Of a stretch of 36,786 nucleotides of DNA, positions 17,456-24,516 are shown piece by piece. Each line of letters begins with the position of its first letter. The stretch's first letter is position 1. Under the pieces are notes generated by a model. That model did no database searches. It was not told where the DNA came from and worked only from the letters and a program-made list of their open reading frames with translations. This stretch comes from Planctomycetota bacterium (lineage in GTDB: Bacteria; Planctomycetota; Planctomycetia; Gemmatales; Gemmataceae). Location: positions 1 to 36,786 of the forward strand of contig VGZJ01000022.1 in assembly GCA_016872595.1 (NCBI GenBank), in the 5' to 3' direction. The position numbers were made by a program, and so were the translations under genes.

Positions 17456-19360
17456 ATGAACTCTACGAACGTATCCGCCCCGCGCACCCGCGAACAGCGC
17501 GAGTCCGTCACCATCAGGTTCGCGGGCGACAGCGGCGACGGTATGCAAGTCGCCGGCACCAAGTTCACCGACACCTCCGCCCTGCTCGGCAACGACATCG
17601 CCACGTTCCCCGACTTCCCGGCCGAGATTCGCGCGCCCGCCGGCACGCTCGCCGGGGTCTCCGGGTTCCAAGTCCACTTCAGCAGCACCGACATCCACAC
17701 CCCCGGCGACGACCTCGACACGCTCGTCGTGATGAACGCCGCGGCCCTCAAGACCAACATCAAGGACCTGCAGTCCGGCGGCATCCTGATCGTCAACACG
17801 GACGGGTTCGAGACCAGCGACCTGAAGAAGGCGAACTACAAGACCAACCCGCTGGAGGACGGCACCGTCAAGGGCGTGCGGGTCATCCGCGTCGCGGTCG
17901 CGAAGCTCACCGTCGAGGCGGTCAAGGAGTTCAAGCTGAGTCCGAAGGAAGCGGACCGGTGCAAGAACTTCTTCGCGCTGGGGCTGGTGTACTGGCTGTA
18001 CGAGCGCCCGTTGGACTCCACGGTGAAGTGGATCAAGGGGAAGTTCGCCAAGAACGTTCAGTACGTGAACGCGAACACCGCGGCGCTGACGGCCGGGTAC
18101 AACTACGGCGAGACGGTCGAGGCGATGCCGGTGCAGTACTTGGTGGCGAAGGCCCAGATTTCGCCGGGCAAGTACCGGAAGATCACGGGCAACGACGCCG
18201 CGGTTCTGGGGTTCGCCGCCGCCGCGCAGCTCGCGAAGAAGACGCTCGTGTACGCCGGGTACCCGATCACCCCCGCCAGCTCGATTCTGGAAGGGCTGAC
18301 CGACATGCGGCGGTACGGGGTGAAGACGTTCCAAGCCGAAGACGAAATCGCCGCCGCGGGCGTGGCGATGGGCGCGAGCTACGGCGGGGCCATCGGCGTC
18401 ACCGGCACCAGTGGCCCCGGCATCTGCCTGAAGTCCGAGGCCATCAACCTCGCGGTGATGACCGAACTGCCGCTGGTGATCGTGGACGTGCAGCGCGGCG
18501 GCCCCAGCACCGGGCTGCCCACCAAGACCGAGCAATCGGACCTGCTGCAAGCGATGTTCGGGCGCAACGGCGACAGTCCGGTCGCGATCATCGCCCCGCA
18601 GTCGCCCGTCGATTGCTTCGACATGGCGATTGAGGCGGTGCGCCTCGCCACGCGGTTCATGTGCCCGGTGTTCTACCTGTCGGACGGGTACATCGCCAAC
18701 GGCTCCGAGCCGTGGAAGATTCCCGCGGTGGCCGACCTGAAGCCCATCGAGATCAGCCACCCCACCGAGCCGAACGGCACCGGCACCGACCTCGCGCACG
18801 AGGCCGACGAGGAAGGGGGCGGCGCGGCGGGCAAGTTCCTCCCGTACAAGCGCGACCAGTACCTGTCGCGCCCGTGGGCCGTGCCCGGTACGCCGGGGCT
18901 GGAGCACCGCATCGGCGGCATCGAGAAGCAGGACGTGACCGGCAACATCAACTACGAGCCGGCCAACCACCAGCACATGACGGACACGCGGGCCAAGAAG
19001 ATCGAGAACATCGCGCAGGTGATCCCGGACCTCGCCGTGACCGGGGACCCCGACGGCGACCTGCTCGTGGTGGGCTGGGGCGGCACGTTCGGCAGCATCA
19101 CGACCGCGGTCGAGCGCGCCCGGCGCAAGGGGCTGAAGGTGGGGCAGGCCCACTTCCGCTACCTGAACCCGATGCCGAAGAACACCGAGGCCGTGCTGAA
19201 GCGGTTTAACAAGGTTCTGGTGCCGGAACTGAACAGCGGGCAACTGTGCTGGCTGCTCCGGGCCAAGTACCTCGTTCCGGCGCAAGGGCTGAACAAGGTG
19301 CAGGGCAAGCCGTTCCTCGTGTCCGAGATCGAGGCCGCCATCGAGAAGGCGCTGGCGTAG
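17456..19360 (+). CDS. korA: 2-oxoacid:ferredoxin oxidoreductase, fused gamma-alpha subunit
   Basis: With KorB it oxidatively decarboxylates a 2-oxoacid, most likely 2-oxoglutarate, to its CoA thioester while reducing ferredoxin. It can run backwards in carbon fixation. 634 residues from the ATG at 17456. The gamma domain fills residues 18-200 (RFAGDSGDGMQVAG near the start; FPAEIRAPAGTLAGVSGFQV). The alpha domain follows, with GYPITPASSILEGL, the thiamine-region AEDEIAAAGVAMGASYGGA and the QRGGPSTGLPTKTEQSDL segment typical of the KorA group. A C-terminal transketolase-like domain ends the chain. The gamma-alpha fusion and the absence of a separate delta ferredoxin subunit suggest a two-subunit Kor enzyme. 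Pyruvate or another 2-oxoacid cannot be excluded. Confidence 0.93.
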   Translation: MNSTNVSAPRTREQRESVTIRFAGDSGDGMQVAGTKFTDTSALLGNDIATFPDFPAEIRAPAGTLAGVSGFQVHFSSTDIHTPGDDLDTLVVMNAAALKTNIKDLQSGGILIVNTDGFETSDLKKANYKTNPLEDGTVKGVRVIRVAVAKLTVEAVKEFKLSPKEADRCKNFFALGLVYWLYERPLDSTVKWIKGKFAKNVQYVNANTAALTAGYNYGETVEAMPVQYLVAKAQISPGKYRKITGNDAAVLGFAAAAQLAKKTLVYAGYPITPASSILEGLTDMRRYGVKTFQAEDEIAAAGVAMGASYGGAIGVTGTSGPGICLKSEAINLAVMTELPLVIVDVQRGGPSTGLPTKTEQSDLLQAMFGRNGDSPVAIIAPQSPVDCFDMAIEAVRLATRFMCPVFYLSDGYIANGSEPWKIPAVADLKPIEISHPTEPNGTGTDLAHEADEEGGGAAGKFLPYKRDQYLSRPWAVPGTPGLEHRIGGIEKQDVTGNINYEPANHQHMTDTRAKKIENIAQVIPDLAVTGDPDGDLLVVGWGGTFGSITTAVERARRKGLKVGQAHFRYLNPMPKNTEAVLKRFNKVLVPELNSGQLCWLLRAKYLVPAQGLNKVQGKPFLVSEIEAAIEKALA

Positions 19361-19391
19361 GCGCGCCGCGCTCGCCTTCGGCTCGCGGCTA

Positions 19392-19426
19392 ACCAAACAC
19401 CAAACACCAAACACCAAACACCAAAC
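19392..19426 (+). repeat. Five tandem copies of the 7-mer ACCAAAC before korB
   Basis: Five perfect copies of ACCAAAC run from 19392 to 19426, followed by ACC and then the korB ATG at 19433. No Shine-Dalgarno sequence is left in front of korB, so the repeat replaces the usual ribosome-binding region. Copy number could change by slippage. Confidence 0.95.
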
Positions 19427-19432
19427 ACCACC

Positions 19433-20461
19433 ATGCCGACCGCTCTCCCGCTAACGACGAAAGAACTGACCACCGACCAAGCCGTGCGCTGGTGCCCCGG
19501 GTGCGGGGACTACAGCATCCTCGCGCAGATGAAGACGGCGCTGACCACGGTGGGCGTGCCACGCGAGAAGATGGCGTTCGTGTCGGGCATCGGCTGCTCC
19601 AGCCGGTTCCCGTACTACATGAACACCTACGGGTTCCACACGATCCACGGCCGCGCGCCCACGTTCGCCAGCGGCCTGCGGCTCGCCAACCCGGGCCTGC
19701 AAGTGTGGGTCGTCACCGGCGACGGCGACGGCCTGTCCATCGGCGGCAACCACCTGATCCACGCGCTGCGGCGCAACATGGACATCAAGGTGCTGCTGTT
19801 CAACAACGAGATCTACGGGCTGACGAAGGGCCAGTACTCGCCGGCCAGCCGCGTCGGGACGCCCACCAAGACCAGCCCCGGCGGGTCGTTCGAGACCCCC
19901 ATGCGCCCGCTGTCGGTGGCGCTCGCGGCCGAGGCCACGTTCGTCGCCCGCACCATCGACGTGGACGTGCAGCACCTCCGGGCCACCATCCAGAAGGCGG
20001 CCGAGCACAAGGGGAGCGCGTTCGTCGAGATCTACCAGAACTGCGTGATCTTCAACGACGACGTGTACAAGTACGCCACCGACAAGGCGGTGAAGGCCGA
20101 CAACCTGCTGTACCTCGAACACGGCAAGCCGATGATCTTCGGCAAGGACAAGAGCAAGGGCATCCGGCTCAACGGCCTCAAGCCCGAAGTGGTGACCATC
20201 GGCAAGGACTGTCAGATCGACGACCTGTTGACGCACGACGCGAATGCCGAGGACCCGACGCTGGCATACCTGCTGAGCCGGATGTCGCACGACGCGCGCG
20301 CCGCGGCCCCGTTCCCGGAGCCGGTCGGCGTGTTACGCAGCGTCAAGAAGCCCACCTTCGAGGACGCGCTCGACACCCGCGTCGCGAGCGCCGTCGAGAA
20401 GAAGGGGCCGGGCAAGATCGAAGACCTGTTCAAGGCCGAGGACATGTGGACGGTACAGTAG
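19433..20461 (+). CDS. korB: 2-oxoacid:ferredoxin oxidoreductase beta subunit
   Basis: Thiamine-diphosphate-binding partner of KorA; 342 residues. WCPGCG (20-25) supplies Cys ligands for a [4Fe-4S] cluster, with a further conserved Cys in GIGCSSR. GDGDG...GGNH (96-107) is the ThDP/Mg2+ motif. NNEIYGLTKGQ (about 124-134) is the usual next element. The C-terminal part, with FNDDVYKYATDK, fits the KorB/PorB subgroup of about 340 residues. It follows korA by 72 bases, and the gap holds the ACCAAAC repeat. The spacing and order indicate one transcript. Confidence 0.95.
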   Translation: MPTALPLTTKELTTDQAVRWCPGCGDYSILAQMKTALTTVGVPREKMAFVSGIGCSSRFPYYMNTYGFHTIHGRAPTFASGLRLANPGLQVWVVTGDGDGLSIGGNHLIHALRRNMDIKVLLFNNEIYGLTKGQYSPASRVGTPTKTSPGGSFETPMRPLSVALAAEATFVARTIDVDVQHLRATIQKAAEHKGSAFVEIYQNCVIFNDDVYKYATDKAVKADNLLYLEHGKPMIFGKDKSKGIRLNGLKPEVVTIGKDCQIDDLLTHDANAEDPTLAYLLSRMSHDARAAAPFPEPVGVLRSVKKPTFEDALDTRVASAVEKKGPGKIEDLFKAEDMWTVQ

Positions 20462-20463
20462 CC

Positions 20464-20571
20464 GTCAGCTATCAGCTATCAGCCATATAAAGAACCGGGA
20501 CGCGGGTGCCGACACGGGCGGCGCGTCCCGATTCGGCTTTCCGGCTGAAAGCTGATAGCTGACAGCTGATA
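20464..20571 (+). repeat. Nested inverted repeat built from AGCTATC / GCTGATA 7-mers
   Basis: Arms 20464-20484 and 20543-20563 are complementary over 21 bases with one mismatch. A second stem (20496-20504 with 20522-20530, 9 bp) is nested in the 58-base loop. The right side continues as four GCTGAxA 7-mers (20544-20571); the left side holds two AGCTATC copies. It starts 2 bases after the korB stop and ends 10 bases before the next ATG, leaving that gene without a Shine-Dalgarno. Confidence 0.9.
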
Positions 20572-20581
20572 GCTTTCAACC

Positions 20582-21097
20582 ATGTACTGTCCCGCGTGCG
20601 GCCACGACAAGAACCCGCCGGGTACGGACCAGTGCGCGAACTGCGGGCTGGCCCTCACGCACCTCGACGCGCCGGTCGCCAACGGGCCGGTCGAAGCCAG
20701 TCTCACCTCGGAAGCGGTTTCGGTTCTCGACCCGCGCCCGCCGATCACGGTCCCGGTTGACGCGACGCTGGGCGACGCCATGCGCGCGATGACCGCGGAG
20801 CGCACCGGGGCCGTGCTCGTGACCGGCGCGGGCGGCGAACTGGTGGGCATTCTGACCGAGCGCGACTTCCTGACGAAGGTCGCGGGCGAACCCGGCTTCG
20901 CGGGGTTGCCCGTGAGCCGGTTCATGACACCGGATCCGGAAACGGTCGCGCCGACCGACGCGCTGGCCTTCGCGCTGGGGAAGATGGACGCGGGCGGCTA
21001 CCGGCACCTGCCGGTGGTGGCCGCGGGCAAGCCGGTCGGGGTCATTTCCGTGCGCGACGTACTGCGGCACATCACCGCGGTTTGCCCGGACGGATGA
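20582..21097 (+). CDS. Zinc-ribbon protein with a pair of CBS domains
   Basis: 171 residues, cytoplasmic. Residues 3-22 form a zinc ribbon (CPAC...CANC). Residues 50-165 are two CBS domains, which usually bind adenine nucleotides and act as energy sensors. The sequence shows the CBS pattern (ITVPVDATLGDAMRAMTAERTGAVLV...GILTERDFL; then FMTPDPETVAPTDALAFALGKMDAGGYRHLPVV...GVISVRDVL). Immediate position behind korAB suggests that it senses or tunes that pathway, which is inference. No enzyme domain is attached. Confidence 0.9.
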   Translation: MYCPACGHDKNPPGTDQCANCGLALTHLDAPVANGPVEASLTSEAVSVLDPRPPITVPVDATLGDAMRAMTAERTGAVLVTGAGGELVGILTERDFLTKVAGEPGFAGLPVSRFMTPDPETVAPTDALAFALGKMDAGGYRHLPVVAAGKPVGVISVRDVLRHITAVCPDG

Positions 21098-21430
21098 CCC
21101 GCGTGCGGGGCAACAGATGTGAAAGGGCGTCAAGTAGGGGGGCGCTGTTTTCATCATTTTCCCGTTGACACCACACACAATTTTCGGAAGATTTAATAAA
21201 TCGTGGGGCTACTCCGCACCCCCGGTTGACGACTCGCGCGATGTGGTGACTCGCACCCGCACACGTGCCGCCGACCCGAGTACAGAACCGCACGATTCCG
21301 CCCAACGCGGTGTTGTGTTCTTATCGTCTCGTACCCGCCGGTTTCGACCCGGCACTACGGAACGCGGTCCGATCCGATTCTCCATATTTTCTTCTGGATC
21401 GGGTTCTCGCGCTCCCCTTGGAGGTCTTCT
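21098..21430. other. 333-base gap; promoter and long leader of the DUF1559 gene
   Basis: No gene is seen here. An AT-richer patch around 21140-21200 holds the promoter candidate described separately. Further right, a small stem (21337-21353, GCCGG/CCGGC with a 7-base loop) and a T-rich stretch precede the GGAGG of the DUF1559 gene. If the promoter is real, the leader is about 230 bases, long enough for regulation. Confidence 0.5.
21165..21193 (+). promoter_or_regulatory. Possible sigma-70-type promoter for the DUF1559 gene
   Basis: A perfect TTGACA (21165-21170) is followed after 17 bases by AAGATT (21188-21193), a weak -10. TTTAAT just beyond (21192-21197) is an alternative at longer spacing. 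The region is distinctly AT-richer than its surroundings. Confidence 0.5.
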
Positions 21431-22342
21431 ATGTCTCGCTCTCGGACCAAGCGTGGGTTCACGCTGATCGAACTGCTGGTCGTCATCGCGATCATCGCGA
21501 TCCTGATCGGCCTGCTGCTGCCCGCCGTGCAGAAAGTGCGCGAGGCCGCAGCCCGCATGAGCTGCACCAACAACCTCAAACAGATCGGCCTCGCGGCGCA
21601 CAACTACGAGAGCGCCAACGGGTTTCTCCCGCCGGGCGTGAACAACAACGCGATGTCCCCGGTTCCGAACTCCAGCAACTCCGCTTCGCCCGGCTACGGC
21701 GGGAGCATGGCCGGCACGCACACGTACCTGTTGCCCTTCGTGGAGCAGGACAACGTGTTCCGCCTCATCCCCACCGGCGCGTTCACCCTGCCCTCGACGG
21801 GCAGCTACTACCCCGGTGGCACCGCGACCCAAGCCAAGATCAAGTACTTCGTGTGCCCCTCGACCACGGTGGCGGAGGGCGTACCGACGCTCGGGACGTT
21901 CGCGTTCTTCGTGTACTACAACGGAAGCATGACGGGCTACTACTTCTCCGGCAACACGCCTTACGGCCGCACGACCTACGCCTCGAACGCCGGGTACCTC
22001 GGCAACATGCCGAACAACATCGCCTTCCAAGGGCCGTACGGGGTGAACACCCGCACGAAGCTGACCGACATCGGCGACGGGACCAGCAACACGGCCGCGT
22101 TCGGCGAGACCGGTCTCGGCCCGACGTTCTTCAACAACTGGTACAGCGCCAACCTGCCGACCGCGTGGGGCATGAACTCCAACCCCCAATGGTATCAGTG
22201 GGGGAGCAAGCACAACGCCGGCGGCACGGTGAACTGGGTGCTGTGCGACGGCTCGGTGCGCGGCATTCCTGTCGGCATGAACTCCAATCAGTTCATCTAC
22301 TTCACCGGGATGACCGACGGTCAGGTTATTCGGATCGACTGA
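21431..22342 (+). CDS. DUF1559-family protein with type IV prepilin-like N-terminus
   Basis: Exported pseudopilin-like protein of 303 residues. The start codon follows GGAGG. Residues 1-9 are a short basic leader, then [21 protein letters not shown], the classic prepilin peptidase site and hydrophobic helix. [26 protein letters not shown], typical of DUF1559, follows. The body carries [12 protein letters not shown] and ends with the family motif H...[13 protein letters not shown]. The family is heavily expanded in Gemmata-like genomes; its role is unknown but may be surface structure or secretion. The tiny lipoprotein gene lies 68 bases downstream, probably in the same transcript. Confidence 0.95.
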   Translation: MSRSRTKRGFTLIELLVVIAIIAILIGLLLPAVQKVREAAARMSCTNNLKQIGLAAHNYESANGFLPPGVNNNAMSPVPNSSNSASPGYGGSMAGTHTYLLPFVEQDNVFRLIPTGAFTLPSTGSYYPGGTATQAKIKYFVCPSTTVAEGVPTLGTFAFFVYYNGSMTGYYFSGNTPYGRTTYASNAGYLGNMPNNIAFQGPYGVNTRTKLTDIGDGTSNTAAFGETGLGPTFFNNWYSANLPTAWGMNSNPQWYQWGSKHNAGGTVNWVLCDGSVRGIPVGMNSNQFIYFTGMTDGQVIRID

Positions 22343-22410
22343 CAAACTTCAACCGCCCGGCGCGCCCCGCCAGGCGGTTCGTTCCGCACACCCGAGGAGC
22401 CCCCGTTACT

Positions 22411-22581
22411 ATGAAGCGCCTCTGCCCGATTCTCGTACTCGCCGCGCTCGTCGTCGCCCTCGCCGGGTGCGGCAGTAAAGACACGCCGCCGCCTGATGGC
22501 CCGGCCCACGACCCCGGCAAGGCGAAGAACGAACAGCCGCCGCCGCCGCCGCCGCCGCCCCCGCTGCCCAACAAGAAGTAA
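22411..22581 (+). CDS. Very small proline-rich lipoprotein
   Basis: 56 residues from the ATG at 22411, with GAGGAG upstream. The first 20 residues are a lipoprotein signal with the lipobox VALAGC. The mature part is polar and ends in a run of nine Pro and NKK. Short lipoproteins placed just behind DUF1559 genes are common in this group. No function is known. Confidence 0.75.
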   Translation: MKRLCPILVLAALVVALAGCGSKDTPPPDGPAHDPGKAKNEQPPPPPPPPPLPNKK

Positions 22582-22596
22582 GCGCCCGCTCTCCCC

Positions 22597-22621
22597 AACG
22601 GCTCGCCTCTGGCGGGCCGTT
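22597..22621. terminator. Terminator-like hairpin between converging genes
   Basis: AACGGCTCGCC (22597-22607) pairs with GGCGGGCCGTT (22611-22621); one position is a T-G pair and the loop is TCT. It lies between the tiny lipoprotein (+) and the HPPK-SDR gene (-), so it can serve both. Confidence 0.65.
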
Positions 22622-22626
22622 GCCCT

Positions 22627-23880
22627 TTACGCCCGCACCGCGCCGCCGTTCACGCGGATCGTTTGCCCCGTAATGAACCGCGCCGCCGGGCTCGCCAGCC
22701 ACACCGCCGCCGCCGCGACGTCGTCCGCCAAGCCCCACACACCCAGCGGCGTTTCGTCGCGCACGCGCTCCTGCCACACGTCCGAGGCGGTTTCGCCCCA
22801 CGCGGTGCGCACCCAACCCGGCGCGAGGCAGTTCGCGCGCACTTCGGGCGCGAGCGACAGCGCGAGGCTGCGCGTGAAGCACGTCACCGCGCCCTTCACC
22901 GCCGCGAACAACTGCCCGCTGTCGCCCTCCATCCCGGTTTCGGCTTGGTCCCAGCCCACCGTCAGAACGCTCCCGCGACCCCTCTGCTTCATGCGCGTTC
23001 CGATGTCGCGCGACAGGCGCATCGTGGCCTTCAGATCGACCGCGAGCAGCGCCTCCAGTTTCTCGTCGAACGACAGCTTCGCGCCGTCGCCGGTGAGCGT
23101 GTCCGCGCCGGCGTTGCACACCAGCACGTCGAGGCCGCCGAACGTGTCCCACGCCTCGCACGCGAGCCGGTCCACTTGCGCCGGGTCGCGCAGGTCGGCC
23201 GAAACGAACCGCTCGTCGGGGGCGAGTTTCGCGCGCCTCCCGTGGCGCACGACTTCGGCCCCGTGAAACTGGAACTCGTTCGCGATGGTCGCCCCGATGC
23301 CGCTGGTCGAGCCGGTCACGAGCGCACGTAGCCCGGTGAGCGTCTGCGGCCGCTGCCGCCGTTCGAAGTACAACCGCGGGCGCGGCACAGAGGGGTCGGC
23401 GTAGGTCGCGAGAAACGGTTCGTACAGCTCCTGCGCAGTCTTCTTCAGGATCGGGTGAACCGCCGGATCACCAATGCTGTTCGCGGCTTCCGCAAGTGGC
23501 GCGAGAACGAAATCCCGCTCGTGCATCCGCGGGTGCGGGAGCGTCAGTTCGGGCGTGTTCAGGACGCGGTCGCCGTAGAGGATCAGGTCGAGGTCGAGTG
23601 TGCGCGGCGAGTTGGGTTCGCCCCGCACGCGCCCGAACTGCCGCTCGGTGCGGAGGAGCAGTTGCAAGAGGTCGTGCGGTTCGCGCGCCGTCTCGATGGC
23701 AACGACGGCGTTGAGGAACGCCCCGGAGTCGGGCGGGCAGTTGACCGGGGCGGTCTCGTAGAACTCGGAGCTTTCGCGGACGCGCAGGCCGGGTTCCGCG
23801 TGCAGCCGGTGCACCGCGGCCGAGAGGGTGGCGTACCGGTCGCCGAGGTTGGAGCCGAGTGCGATGTACGCGAGTGGCAT
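22627..23880 (-). CDS. folK: HPPK (folate pathway) fused to a short-chain dehydrogenase-like domain
   Basis: Residues 1-160 are 6-hydroxymethyl-7,8-dihydropterin pyrophosphokinase, which adds pyrophosphate from ATP in folate synthesis: ALGSNLGDR (7-15), the Mg2+ site RTLDLDLILYGD (Asp96 and Asp98) and HPRMHERDFVL (116-126). Residues 180-417 are a short-chain dehydrogenase (SDR) fold with the NAD(P) motif TGSTSGIG (189-196) and NAGA (256-259). The SDR active site is abnormal: the usual Tyr-x-x-x-Lys reads FAAVK (Phe325, Lys329), and no Ser sits 13 residues before it. The start is the ATG at 23880; the in-frame stretch upstream lies in repeat DNA. The SDR part may be a degenerate pterin reductase. 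Confidence 0.9.
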   Translation of the reverse strand: MPLAYIALGSNLGDRYATLSAAVHRLHAEPGLRVRESSEFYETAPVNCPPDSGAFLNAVVAIETAREPHDLLQLLLRTERQFGRVRGEPNSPRTLDLDLILYGDRVLNTPELTLPHPRMHERDFVLAPLAEAANSIGDPAVHPILKKTAQELYEPFLATYADPSVPRPRLYFERRQRPQTLTGLRALVTGSTSGIGATIANEFQFHGAEVVRHGRRAKLAPDERFVSADLRDPAQVDRLACEAWDTFGGLDVLVCNAGADTLTGDGAKLSFDEKLEALLAVDLKATMRLSRDIGTRMKQRGRGSVLTVGWDQAETGMEGDSGQLFAAVKGAVTCFTRSLALSLAPEVRANCLAPGWVRTAWGETASDVWQERVRDETPLGVWGLADDVAAAAVWLASPAARFITGQTIRVNGGAVRA

Positions 23881-23902
23881 GATTCCGGGTTCCAAGTAAC
23901 GA

Positions 23903-23966
23903 AGTTCCGAGTTGAGGGTAGCGGCCGGGGCCACGCGCCTTCAACTCGGAACTGGGAACTCGGAAC
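23903..23966 (-). repeat. Inverted repeat with CTCGGAA 7-mers
   Basis: AGTTCCGAGTTGA (23903-23915) and its perfect complement (23941-23953) form a 13-bp stem. Three tandem 7-mers CTCGGAA, CTGGGAA, CTCGGAA occupy 23945-23965. The element lies 7 bases past the stop of the small basic protein gene and upstream of the HPPK-SDR start. Confidence 0.8.
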
Positions 23967-23973
23967 GTGGACG

Positions 23974-24252
23974 CTACTTCTTGGGGGCCGGGGCCTTGCT
24001 AGCGGCGGCAGTCGCGCCGGCCGCGGGGGTCGCGCCCGCGGCACCCGCGGCGGCGTCGCCCTCGGCCGCTTCCTTCTTGACCTTCTTCTTTAGCGCGACC
24101 TTCTGGACGCGGGTCTTGGGGAGCCCATAGGGGCTGGTGTCGGTGCCGAACTTGCCGTTCTCCATCATCTTCGCGATCCGCTCGGCGCGGGTCAGCACGC
24201 ACCGCTGCTTGGACATCCCGCCCTTGCGCTTCAGGCTCTTGTCGATGGACAT
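23974..24252 (-). CDS. PVC-type small basic protein
   Basis: 92 residues. The first 60 are strongly basic and carry the pattern of the small basic protein family known from Planctomycetes and Verrucomicrobia: MSIDKSLKRKGGMSKQRCVL, then TRAERIAKM, a GxF-x-GxPKTRVQK segment and KKKVKKE. The Ala/Pro-rich tail (residues 63-92) is extra and low in complexity. It probably binds RNA or the ribosome, judging from composition, though I know of no experiment that proves this. It starts at the ATG at 24252, divergent from the aldolase-family gene. Confidence 0.87.
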   Translation of the reverse strand: MSIDKSLKRKGGMSKQRCVLTRAERIAKMMENGKFGTDTSPYGLPKTRVQKVALKKKVKKEAAEGDAAAGAAGATPAAGATAAASKAPAPKK

Positions 24253-24458
24253 GGTCGTGTGTGGGGTGCTCGGTGTTTCGGGTAGCCGCGAGCCGCGGGC
24301 GAGCGCGAGCCGGGCGTGAACAGTGATCCTATTGCGCCGGCGGCGGGCGTCCACTCGCGCGCCGCGCAGGTGCCGGAGGGCGCGGCGACGGCGTCGCACG
24401 TTCGTCGCGCGCCTCCGAACCGTCTGCGCGACACACACGGTAACGAGGTGGGAACTTC

Positions 24459-24488
24459 TTGCACCCGCGGGGTGCGGGCGCGTATGAT
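24459..24488 (+). promoter_or_regulatory. Promoter with a palindromic operator in the spacer
   Basis: TTGCAC (24459-24464) and TATGAT (24483-24488) are 18 bases apart, upstream of the aldolase-family gene. The perfect palindrome GCACCC-GCG-GGGTGC (24461-24475) overlaps the -35 and spacer. That placement would suit a dimeric repressor or activator site. Confidence 0.5.
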
Positions 24489-24516
24489 CAATGCGGCGAC
24501 TCGGAGGATGAGTCGG

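Noticed and set aside
16910-19417. 835-residue open frame antisense to korA, and similar long frames opposite the other strand's genes (3864-6335, 8314-10500, 33149-35065)
   Set aside because: They are Arg/Ala/His-rich shadows caused by high GC at third codon positions. Each lies opposite a gene with clear family motifs.
21337-21353. tRNA T-arm-like stem GCCGG-TTTCGAC-CCGGC
   Set aside because: No matching acceptor, D or anticodon arms were found around it, and no CCA end.
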